Source of the DNA: an uncultured Eubacteriales bacterium
GTDB lineage: Bacteria; Bacillota; Clostridia; Oscillospirales; Acutalibacteraceae
DNA: 11,846 nucleotides
Assembly (NCBI GenBank): GCA_900313125.1
Contig: OMPZ01000179.1
Location: forward strand, 1-11,846
Direction: 5' to 3'
In this document: positions 5,535 through 11,846 of the stretch, piece after piece
Layout of the letters: each line of letters opens with the position of its first letter
Numbering within the stretch: the stretch's first letter is position 1
The notes under the pieces: model-generated
Told to the model about the DNA's origin: nothing
Seen by the model: only the letters and a program-made list of their open reading frames with translations
The model's database searches: none
Program-made: the position numbers and the translations under genes

Positions 5535-6821
5535 ATGCACAAAAGCTTTTCATTCGGCTCTGTAGTTAAAAGAGCACTCTGTACCGTTCTTTCGGCAGGG
5601 ATCATCACAGCCTGCGCCGTTACGGGCTACGCCGACGACAGCCGCCTTACGGGCGACGTTGACAACGACGGTCAGCTCACCAGCAACGACGCGCTCATGA
5701 TACTTCGCCACTCTGTCAACCTCACTAAGCTTGAAGGCGAAAGTCTCGCCTGCGCCGATGTTGACAACGACGGCGAGATCACAAGCAACGACGCCGTTCT
5801 CGTTCTGCTCGCTTATGTCGGCAGCGTTGAGCCTAAGCTCAATTTCCCGACGGAGTACACGGCTTGCTGCGGCGACAGACTCGACCTCAAAGCAACGATG
5901 GAACCCGCCGACGCGTTTAGCGACGTCACGTTTGAATACCTCGTTGGTATGCAGAAGTCGGACGACGGCATAAAGGATTCCGACGGCGAAGCATACAATG
6001 TTCTCGACATCACCAACACCGGCAGGATCAAGGCGTTCCACCCGGGTACGGCTACGATCAAGGTCGTAGCGTCGAACGGCATGAGAGCCGTATGCACCGT
6101 GACCGTCAAGGATATGGTGACCGTCAAAACGATATCTTCGGGCGATAAGTCGCTCAAGATCACGACCCACATGATGACAAACAACGACTGCTATAACGAG
6201 ACAGATGATTTTGAAAAATACGACGGCGTAGTCGTTCACTCAACGGCTACCCCGGGCGTTATGGCATCTACATGGTACAACGCTTGGAACCACCCGAATA
6301 CCGACGCGGCTGTTCACTCATTCCTCGACAACAACGGCGTTTACAATTACCTGCCGCTCGATCAGACGGCATGGCACGCAGGTCAGCCGGCTAACAAAAC
6401 ATACCTTGATTTCGAGATCTGCGAACCGAGCGGTTTCTACTACTCGGGCAACACAGTAACGGGCTACAACGCAGCCGCTCAGACTCCTTACTTCAACGCA
6501 ATCTGGGATAACGCGACGCTTTATACGGCTTATTTCTGCCAGCTTTACGGTATGACTGCCGATCAGGTAATCAGCCACGGCGAGGCAGGACGTTCCGGTA
6601 TCGGTACAGCTCACGGCGACCCCGACCACTGGTTCGTTTTCCACAATAAGGATATGGATGATTTCAGAGCGGACGTCGCTAAGATCCTCAAGCAAGGCGT
6701 CACCGAAACAGAGAGAACTATCGTAAGCAGCGGCATGGCAGCTTCCGGCTCTACCGAGGAGATCGACGAGAGCGCATTCGACGGTATCTTCGCAGTTTGG
6801 GACGACAGCGACTGGAGATAA
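5535..6821 (+). CDS. Secreted N-acetylmuramoyl-L-alanine amidase with N-terminal dockerin
   Basis: This 428-residue exported protein has four parts. Residues 1-33 are a signal peptide. Residues 39-95 are a type I dockerin with two near-identical calcium loops, DVDNDGQLTSND (41-52) and DVDNDGEITSND (75-86). Residues 100-193 resemble a bacterial Ig-like domain. Residues 228-385 are an Amidase_2 (PGRP-like) zinc amidase. Zinc ligands, by comparison with AmpD-type enzymes, are probably His235 (VVVHST), His348 (SHGE) and Asp362 (GDPDHWF); the acidic pair in FEICE (293-297) is likely catalytic. The family cuts the bond between muramic acid and the peptide stem. The tail (386-428) is acidic and Ser/Thr-rich. 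AAAGGG lies 9 nt before the ATG, and a terminator follows directly. Having the dockerin at the N-terminus and on a wall hydrolase is unusual. Whether its role is wall turnover or attack on other bacteria is open. Confidence 0.9.
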   Translation: MHKSFSFGSVVKRALCTVLSAGIITACAVTGYADDSRLTGDVDNDGQLTSNDALMILRHSVNLTKLEGESLACADVDNDGEITSNDAVLVLLAYVGSVEPKLNFPTEYTACCGDRLDLKATMEPADAFSDVTFEYLVGMQKSDDGIKDSDGEAYNVLDITNTGRIKAFHPGTATIKVVASNGMRAVCTVTVKDMVTVKTISSGDKSLKITTHMMTNNDCYNETDDFEKYDGVVVHSTATPGVMASTWYNAWNHPNTDAAVHSFLDNNGVYNYLPLDQTAWHAGQPANKTYLDFEICEPSGFYYSGNTVTGYNAAAQTPYFNAIWDNATLYTAYFCQLYGMTADQVISHGEAGRSGIGTAHGDPDHWFVFHNKDMDDFRADVAKILKQGVTETERTIVSSGMAASGSTEEIDESAFDGIFAVWDDSDWR

Positions 6822-6844
6822 TACAAAAATATTCAAACATAACA

Positions 6845-6876
6845 ATGCATCTTCCTTTCGGGAGGTGCATTTTTTT
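6845..6876 (+). terminator. Rho-independent terminator of the dockerin-amidase gene
   Basis: ATGCATCTTCC (6845-6855) pairs with 6860-6870 (two G-T wobble pairs) around a TTTC loop, followed by six T (6871-6876). The T-run overlaps the stop codon of the convergent yqfD. On the minus strand the tail is poor, so yqfD may lack a strong terminator here. Confidence 0.88.
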
Positions 6877-8077
6877 ATGAGATATCCTCTTCTTCCTCTT
6901 GTATGAAATTCAGACCGTCCGATAAGATAGGCGACGGCGCGGCTATGTCCTCCTCACATATATAACGCACTTCATATAAGTACGCGCTGTTGTTCTCGGA
7001 CATTTCCGTCGTTCTGGAGACGATATTTTTGTCGGAGAATTTGAACAGCTCGCGCAGCAGCATTTTGTTTTTCATAAGGATTTCGGCTGTATCTTTATCC
7101 ACCTTTACAGTCTTGACCTTGTACGGGTAGATATCCTCACGGATAAGCGAAAGGCTTGCCCGCTCGCCCATAAACGACGCCTGCTGTTCGGAGTACATCG
7201 AAACGTGATCAGCGGGCGCGGTGCAAAAGGTCAGCGGTATGACTGCGCCGAACAGCCGAGCGCTGCACCTTGACGAGGGCTGCTCGTCACATTCGGCGAT
7301 ACGGCACTCTTTCGGCACGCTGATGCGCTCAAGATACCGCGTTTTTGCGATAACAACGCCGTCGGCACGCGTAAACCTCACGCCGCCAAGCTCTGTCTGT
7401 ACAACGCCCGAAATAAGCAGGTCGCCCTCTGTAACGCCGTCGCCTGCCGCAACGTTCACGGCGCCGCTGTATGCGTCTGCGCGTATCACCTGCCCGTCGG
7501 CGCGCGCCGTCATATTGCGCGGCGCGGTGTCGTTCGTTTCGGGCAGCTCCTTTTCCGTCGCGTTGACCTCGCCGCGGCTGCCATCGGCGTTTATCGTCAT
7601 CCACGAAAGATTTCCAAATTCGAGCATCGCGGTCGTCTGCATTCGCTTTAAGCTTTCAAAATCACCGCGCACTCCCTCATAAATTCCGACGCGGTGAAGT
7701 ATATCCTTCGCCGCGGTCTGGCTTATCGTATCGAACTCGCAGATATCTACCGTCCAGATATACATTGAAAGCAGCTTGAATATCAGCAGAAAGCACGCAA
7801 AGCCCACGGCAAGACCCGAACGCTTTTTATTCCGCTCGGCAAAAAACGGTACGCCCCTCTTTTTAACGATGTGGACGCGCTGCGATGTTCTTCGGCACAG
7901 ATCCTGCACGAGCGGATATTCAGCGCAGCTTGTGCAGCAGACGATCTCTCCGCCGACGCTTCTGATATCCCAGACGTTTATGCCGTTTTTGATAAGCTTA
8001 TTTACAAACGACCCGGGGCGGCTGCCCGATATCCTGAAACGAACGTACCCCGTCAGGAAACGTATGATAGCTACCAT
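6875..8077 (-). CDS. yqfD: Sporulation protein YqfD
   Basis: YqfD is a conserved membrane protein of endospore formers; in B. subtilis it is made in the mother cell under sigma-E, and its exact biochemical role is not settled. The 400-residue protein opens with IIRFLTGYVRFRISGS, typical of the family. One clear transmembrane helix lies at about residues 88-108 (AVGFACFLLIFKLLSMYIW), followed by a large, mostly soluble domain with motifs such as LHRVGIYEGVR and a Cys-containing stretch. I chose the ATG at 8077: GGAGG lies 10 nt upstream, while the longer TTG at 8095 overlaps that GGAGG. It starts 1 nt after the yqfC stop, so the two are translationally linked. The usual downstream partners (phoH, ybeY, era) are absent; a convergent amidase gene follows instead. 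Confidence 0.9.
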   Translation of the reverse strand: MVAIIRFLTGYVRFRISGSRPGSFVNKLIKNGINVWDIRSVGGEIVCCTSCAEYPLVQDLCRRTSQRVHIVKKRGVPFFAERNKKRSGLAVGFACFLLIFKLLSMYIWTVDICEFDTISQTAAKDILHRVGIYEGVRGDFESLKRMQTTAMLEFGNLSWMTINADGSRGEVNATEKELPETNDTAPRNMTARADGQVIRADAYSGAVNVAAGDGVTEGDLLISGVVQTELGGVRFTRADGVVIAKTRYLERISVPKECRIAECDEQPSSRCSARLFGAVIPLTFCTAPADHVSMYSEQQASFMGERASLSLIREDIYPYKVKTVKVDKDTAEILMKNKMLLRELFKFSDKNIVSRTTEMSENNSAYLYEVRYICEEDIAAPSPILSDGLNFIQEEEEDIS

Positions 8078-8078
8078 G

Positions 8079-8330
8079 TCAGCATTTGCCTCCAAATTCC
8101 ACGCTTTTTATCTCGCCTGCTATAACGATAGTGTGCAGGCTCATGTAACGTATACTCAGGTCGCAGCCGATGACCGTCATCAATAGGCTGCCCGCCTTAA
8201 AGCTTACCGACAGCTCGGAGTATTCCTCTATCCCCTTGAAGCCGTCTACCGTTATCTCCTTGTTGCCCGTCAAGGCGATGACAGGCATAGACGCGAGTAT
8301 CTCCGGCGTGAGCTTTTCACATTTATTCAT
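8079..8330 (-). CDS. yqfC: Sporulation protein YqfC (YabP/YqfC family)
   Basis: This 83-residue protein belongs to the YabP/YqfC family of small sporulation proteins made in the mother cell. Recognisable features are ITVDGFKGIEEYSELSVSF in the middle and IRYMSLHTIVIAGEI near the end; family members have the same compact beta-rich layout and about 90 residues. No signal peptide or membrane helix is seen. The ATG at 8330 is preferred over the in-frame one at 8354 because GGAGG lies 6 nt upstream of it and the family usually begins this close to the first conserved block. The stop codon is followed after 1 nt by the yqfD start. Transcription is probably from the sigma-E-like promoter at 8373-8400. 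Confidence 0.88.
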   Translation of the reverse strand: MNKCEKLTPEILASMPVIALTGNKEITVDGFKGIEEYSELSVSFKAGSLLMTVIGCDLSIRYMSLHTIVIAGEIKSVEFGGKC

Positions 8331-8372
8331 AATGCCCTCCCTTCCGCATTGCAATAATGCTCCTTACCGCAC

Positions 8373-8400
8373 ATTATATGCACGACATTTGATGAATAAT
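8373..8400 (-). promoter_or_regulatory. Sigma-E-like promoter of yqfC-yqfD
   Basis: On the minus strand, ATTATT (8400-8395) is followed after 14 bp by CATATAAT (8380-8373). This resembles the sigma-E pattern of B. subtilis (an ATA-containing -35, and CATACA-T at -10 after 13-14 bp). The -10 also fits a TATAAT reading, but no TTGACA lies at the right distance. Confidence 0.55.
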
Positions 8401-8407
8401 TCACGGT

Positions 8408-8434
8408 ATTATTCAAAACCTCGCCGCATAGAAT
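8408..8434 (+). promoter_or_regulatory. Sigma-E-like promoter of spoVV
   Basis: ATTATT (8408-8413) is followed after 13 bp by CATAGAAT (8427-8434), a close match to the sigma-E pattern. The predicted start is near 8441, about 27 nt before the ATG. The B. subtilis ortholog ylbJ/spoVV belongs to the sigma-E regulon, which agrees. Confidence 0.6.
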
Positions 8435-8467
8435 TTTACACTGATAACATGAAAGGAAGTTTAGTCA

Positions 8468-9598
8468 ATGCAGGGAAGCTTGTATACAACTAAAAGATCG
8501 GATATTTTCACCTTTACGACCGTGACGGCGCTGTTTTTTGCGGCTTGCTTTGCCGCGCTTTATCTGCCGTCTCAGGCGGCGGGCGGAGTGCGTTCGGGCG
8601 TGCAGTACTCGTTAAACGTGCTTTTGCCGTCGCTGTTCCCGTTTATGTTCCTGTCGGCGTTTGCAAGCGAATACGGTATCTCGTCGCGTCTCGGGCGGCT
8701 GTTTGCGCCGTTTACGCAGGGGGTGCTCTATCTGCCCGGCGACGCCGGAGTAACGGTGCTGCTGAGCCTTGTCGGCGGCTACCCCGTCGGCGCGGTGGGG
8801 ATATCCTCGCTGCTGAGACACAAAAAGATAACTCAAAAGCAGGCGCGCAGGATGCTTTGCTGCTGCGTAAACCCCGGACCCGCGTTTTTGATAAGCGCGG
8901 TCGGCGACGAGATGTACGGCAGCAAAACGATCGGCGTTGTGCTGTTTGCGTCGCAGACGGCGGCAAGTCTTATTGTCGGGATCGTACTCGGGATCATCGC
9001 GAGGTTTCACGAGCCTATAGAAAAAAGCAGCGGCAGCGATTCGGCTCATCACGATCTTTCCACGGCGTTCGTGCTGTCAACAAAGAGCGCGTGTGCGTCG
9101 GCAGTCTCGCTGTGCTCGCTTGTTGTGCTTTTCTCGGCTTTCTCGTCGCTGCTGCTCGCGTTGATAAATATTGACGGCGGCTCGCTCGCGGGCGCGGGTA
9201 TACGCTCGTTTCTCGAGGTGACCGACGGCACGGCGTGCCTTGCGGCGCTGCGCCTGCCCATATACTTCACCGCGCTTGCCGTTGGCTGGGGCGGGCTGTG
9301 CGTTCATTTTCAGGTTTTCGCCGCACTCACCGAGCTGAGGATAAACAAGGCGGTATTCGCGTTATCACGGCTTGCTGTCGGCGGTCTGTCGGCTTTGCTC
9401 AGCGTGTACATCATGAAGCTGCCCGTCGTTTCGGTCGCCGTTTTCTCAGCCGGCAGCGAGGTAACGGCTAAGTTTTCCGAGCTGACGTTCTGGGGCAGCC
9501 TTGCGCTGTTCATTTCGAGCGCGCTTTTTTGCGTATTCATTGACCCGCTGTCAAATCTTAGCAGCGTTATGCAACCCCAAAGTAAAAGCTGCATATAA
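8468..9598 (+). CDS. spoVV: Sporulation membrane protein YlbJ/SpoVV, dipicolinate transport
   Basis: SpoVV sits in the outer forespore membrane and is needed to move dipicolinic acid from the mother cell towards the spore core, a step in heat resistance. The 376-residue protein is strongly hydrophobic with about eight membrane segments (for example 14-33, 52-68, 95-115, 155-178, 211-234, 261-285, 298-318 and 340-358). Family motifs are SLVGGYPVGA (100-109), CVNPGPAF (133-140) and GWGGLCVHFQVF (273-284), of the nucleoside-transporter gate type. B. subtilis YlbJ is about 408 residues, so this form is slightly shorter. AAGGAAG lies 8 nt before the ATG. asnB follows 30 nt downstream in the same direction with no terminator between. 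Confidence 0.93.
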   Translation: MQGSLYTTKRSDIFTFTTVTALFFAACFAALYLPSQAAGGVRSGVQYSLNVLLPSLFPFMFLSAFASEYGISSRLGRLFAPFTQGVLYLPGDAGVTVLLSLVGGYPVGAVGISSLLRHKKITQKQARRMLCCCVNPGPAFLISAVGDEMYGSKTIGVVLFASQTAASLIVGIVLGIIARFHEPIEKSSGSDSAHHDLSTAFVLSTKSACASAVSLCSLVVLFSAFSSLLLALINIDGGSLAGAGIRSFLEVTDGTACLAALRLPIYFTALAVGWGGLCVHFQVFAALTELRINKAVFALSRLAVGGLSALLSVYIMKLPVVSVAVFSAGSEVTAKFSELTFWGSLALFISSALFCVFIDPLSNLSSVMQPQSKSCI

Positions 9599-9628
9599 TA
9601 AATATAACTTTCAACATGGAGGTACTTT

Positions 9629-11461
9629 ATGTGTGGAATTGCAGGTTGGTTTTCCGACCGTGAAGCTATCACCGACAAGGCGGACGTACTCGATAAGATG
9701 AGTGAAACTCTCTGCCGCAGAGGTCCCGACGAACACGGGATATACGCCGACGAACACGCCGCACTTTTACACCGAAGGCTGACCGTTATCGACCCCGAGC
9801 ATGGCAAACAGCCGATGACACAGCAGCTTGGAGAGCACGCGGTAACGCTCGTTTACAACGGCGAGCTGTACAACGCTCCTGAGTTAAGGCGCGAGCTAAA
9901 GTCGGCAGGCTGCGAGTTTTCCGGTCATTCCGACACGGAGGTGCTGCTTAGGTCGTATCTTTACTGGGGCAAGGGCTGCGTCGAGCGGCTAAACGGTATT
10001 TTTGCATTTGCAGTCTACGACGAGCGCGACCGCAGCATTTTCATCGCGCGCGACCCGATCGGCGTAAAGCCGTTTTTCTACTGCGATTACGACGGCGGGT
10101 TCATTTTCGGCTCGGAGATAAAAACGCTGCTCGCAAATCCGAGGGTCAAGCCGCAGATCGACGAGCAGGGGCTGATGGAGATCTTTTTTATAGGTCCGGG
10201 GCGCACGCTCGGCGGAGGCGTTTTCAAAAACATAGGCGAGTTAAAGCCGGGCGAATGCGGAGTATACAAAGACGGCAGACTTACAAAGCGAATATACTTC
10301 CGTATAACGGCGGCGGAGCACACTCATTCGAGAAAACAGACGATAGACTTCACGCGTTACCTTCTGACAGACGCGATCGAGCGTCAGCTTGTCAGCGACG
10401 TTCCGCTGTGTACATTTCTGTCGGGCGGTCTTGACAGCAGCATCATCTCAAATACGGCAGCCGAGCATTTCAAAAAGCGCGGCAAAAAGCTCGACACCTA
10501 CTCCGTAAACTACACCGACAACAAAAAGTATTTTCAAAAAAGCCTGTTCCAGCCAAACTCCGACGAGGAATTTATCGACATAATGGTAAAGCATATATCA
10601 TCGCAGCATCACGAGGTAGTTCTCGACAATAAGCAGCTTTATAATGCGCTTTTTGACGCGGTGGAAGCGCGCGATCTGCCGGGAATGGTTGACGTTGATT
10701 CGTCGCTGCTGCTGTTTTGCCGCGAGGTCAAGAAGGATTTCACCGTTGCGCTTTCGGGCGAATGCGCCGACGAGCTTTTTGGCGGCTACCCGTGGTATCA
10801 CAACGAGGAGATACTGTTTGAGGAATGCTTTCCGTGGTCGCGGTCGCAGGATATACGGCGCAGCGTATTGAAAAAGGGCTTTCTCCCGCGCGGCGAGGAG
10901 TACGTCCGCACACGATACCGCGAAACGCTGCAGCTTGCAGACTCTCTCCCCTCCGACTCAAAGCTGATGAAACGAATGCGCGAGATGTTCATACTGAATT
11001 TCAGATGGTTCATGCAGACGCTGCTTGACAGAAAGGATCGCTGCTCGATGTACTCCGGACTTGAGGTGCGCGTGCCGTTCTGCGATTACAGAGTCGTGCA
11101 GTACGCTTACAATATGCCTTGGGAGCTGAAATCGCTTGACGGACGTGAAAAAGGCATCGTTCGCGCAGCGTTTTCCGATATTCTGCCGGAAAGTATCGTG
11201 TGGAGAAAGAAATCACCCTACCCGAAAACGCACAACCCTGTTTACTGGCAGCTTTGCGTAAAGGGCGCGGAGAACATCATATCCGACCCGACGTCACCGA
11301 TACGCGAAATACTCGACATTGAGGGAATACGCAGAATAATCGCCGACCCCGACAAGATATCGTCACCGTGGTACGGGCAGCTTATGAAAGCGCCGCAGAT
11401 CCTCGCTTACATCGCGCAGGTCGATTACTGGTTCAGACGCTACAGCGTAACGATCGTATAG
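9629..11461 (+). CDS. asnB: Asparagine synthase (glutamine-hydrolysing)
   Basis: AsnB makes asparagine from aspartate, ATP and glutamine. The 610-residue protein starts MCGIAGWF, so Cys2 becomes the N-terminal nucleophile of the glutaminase domain (2 to about 190), which also shows RGPDEHG (31-37), LLHRRLTVID (46-55), YNGELYN (76-82) and GHSDTEVL (99-106). The synthetase domain carries the ATP pyrophosphatase loop SGGLDSS (265-271) and, further on, ALSGECADELFGGYPWY, a standard family motif. Length matches the Bacillus AsnB/AsnO group. TGGAGG lies 6 nt before the ATG and fixes the start. It lies 30 nt after spoVV, so it may be partly read from the sporulation promoter. A TATAAT at 9594-9599 has no -35 at the expected place. 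No gene follows on this strand within the window. Confidence 0.96.
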   Translation: MCGIAGWFSDREAITDKADVLDKMSETLCRRGPDEHGIYADEHAALLHRRLTVIDPEHGKQPMTQQLGEHAVTLVYNGELYNAPELRRELKSAGCEFSGHSDTEVLLRSYLYWGKGCVERLNGIFAFAVYDERDRSIFIARDPIGVKPFFYCDYDGGFIFGSEIKTLLANPRVKPQIDEQGLMEIFFIGPGRTLGGGVFKNIGELKPGECGVYKDGRLTKRIYFRITAAEHTHSRKQTIDFTRYLLTDAIERQLVSDVPLCTFLSGGLDSSIISNTAAEHFKKRGKKLDTYSVNYTDNKKYFQKSLFQPNSDEEFIDIMVKHISSQHHEVVLDNKQLYNALFDAVEARDLPGMVDVDSSLLLFCREVKKDFTVALSGECADELFGGYPWYHNEEILFEECFPWSRSQDIRRSVLKKGFLPRGEEYVRTRYRETLQLADSLPSDSKLMKRMREMFILNFRWFMQTLLDRKDRCSMYSGLEVRVPFCDYRVVQYAYNMPWELKSLDGREKGIVRAAFSDILPESIVWRKKSPYPKTHNPVYWQLCVKGAENIISDPTSPIREILDIEGIRRIIADPDKISSPWYGQLMKAPQILAYIAQVDYWFRRYSVTIV

Positions 11462-11472
11462 CAAAACAAAAA

Positions 11473-11502
11473 CCCCGTGTCTCGGAAAACCGAAACACGG
11501 GG
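11473..11502 (-). terminator. Rho-independent terminator of tuf
   Basis: CCCCGTGTCTCGG (11473-11485) pairs with CCGAAACACGGGG (11490-11502) around an AAAA loop, with one C-A mismatch. On the minus strand the stem is followed by TTTTTGTTTT (11472-11463), as expected for tuf. On the plus strand only a weak tail follows, so it serves asnB less well. Confidence 0.92.
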
Positions 11503-11537
11503 AATATCAGTCATTTACAATAACTTCGGCGAAGAAA

Positions 11538-11846
11538 TTACTCGTTGATAGCGATAACTGCGCCTGAACCTACTGTACGGCCACCCTCACGGATAGCGAA
11601 ACGGAGACCAACTTCGATAGCGATAGGTGTGATGAGCTCAACGTCCATCTCTACGTTATCGCCGGGCATGCACATCTCTGTGCCCTCGGGAAGGCTGATA
11701 ACACCTGTAACGTCAGTTGTTCTGAAATAGAACTGCGGACGGTAGTTGTTGAAGAACGGTGTGTGACGGCCGCCCTCGTCCTTTGTAAGAACGTAAACCT
11801 GACCGCGGAACTTTGTGTGCGGATGGATCGTGCCGGGCTTAGCAAG
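11538..11846 (-). CDS. tuf: Elongation factor Tu, C-terminal part (cut by window edge)
   Basis: EF-Tu brings aminoacyl-tRNA to the ribosome as a GTP complex. Only the last 102 residues are inside the window. They correspond to the beta-barrel domain 3: AKPGTIHPHTKFRGQVYVL, then KDEGGRHTPFFNNYRPQFYF, RTTDVTGVISLPEG, MPGDNVEMDVELI and LRFAIREGGRTVGSGAV, nearly identical to the E. coli and Bacillus proteins. The frame is intact up to the edge, so this is a partial gene, not a pseudogene. A strong terminator follows 35 bp after the stop. Confidence 0.98.
   Translation of the reverse strand, partial: LAKPGTIHPHTKFRGQVYVLTKDEGGRHTPFFNNYRPQFYFRTTDVTGVISLPEGTEMCMPGDNVEMDVELITPIAIEVGLRFAIREGGRTVGSGAVIAINE

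Noticed and set aside
5550..6239. 229-residue minus-strand frame over the amidase gene
   Set aside because: It is antisense to a well-supported signal peptide and dockerin; its length comes from the repeated GAC/GCC codons on the other strand.
8545..9174. 209-residue plus-strand frame inside spoVV
   Set aside because: It is rich in Arg/Ala in the pattern of a frame-shifted GC-rich gene, with no SD; spoVV explains the region.
1..11846. Mobile element, CRISPR array or defence cluster
   Set aside because: No transposase, integrase, long terminal repeats, regular direct repeats or defence domains were seen on either strand.

Overview
The window suggests an endospore-forming, dockerin-producing Firmicute of the class Clostridia, most likely a Ruminococcus-like member of the Oscillospirales. 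The evidence is an alpha/beta small acid-soluble spore protein, the sporulation genes yqfC, yqfD and spoVV (ylbJ), two secreted dockerin proteins, Gram-positive style Shine-Dalgarno (SD) sites, and vegetative promoters of the TTGACA-17-TATAAT type. No insertion sequence, phage gene, CRISPR array, tRNA or rRNA is visible. Most of the window is ordinary chromosome.

Layout: (1) 1-573 holds a structured leader, a small spore protein gene, and a structured stretch without ORFs that ends in a strong plus-strand terminator, which I read as a candidate non-coding RNA. (2) 563-4669 is a tandem minus-strand block. Read in the direction of transcription it is trmK and a Nif3-like gene (14 nt overlap), a cytidylate kinase-like gene with its own promoter and terminator, then rnhA with its own promoter, followed after 1 nt by a secreted dockerin protein. 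(3) 4703-4781 holds back-to-back vegetative promoters for trmK and upp. (4) 4820-6876 is plus-strand: upp, then a secreted amidase with an N-terminal dockerin, then a terminator. (5) 6875-8330 is minus-strand yqfC-yqfD, convergent with the amidase. (6) 8373-8434 holds two divergent sigma-E-like promoters sharing a dyad, for yqfC-yqfD and spoVV. (7) 8468-11461 is spoVV followed closely by asnB. (8) The right edge is the C-terminal part of tuf on the minus strand, with its terminator at 11473-11502.

How the genes fit together: SASP (spore DNA protection), YqfC/YqfD (mother-cell envelope) and SpoVV (dipicolinate transport) form a sporulation theme spread over three transcription units. TrmK, RNase HI, Upp, AsnB and EF-Tu are housekeeping. 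The two dockerin proteins point to a cellulosome-like cohesin/dockerin system encoded elsewhere. No cohesin is present here.

The least explained parts are the SASP leader, in which the SD lies in a hairpin, and the 328-573 RNA candidate. No previously undescribed multi-gene system is evident. Starts that I moved from the longest ORF: trmK (TTG at 4669), the Nif3-like gene (ATG at 3984), yqfD (ATG at 8077) and yqfC (ATG at 8330).
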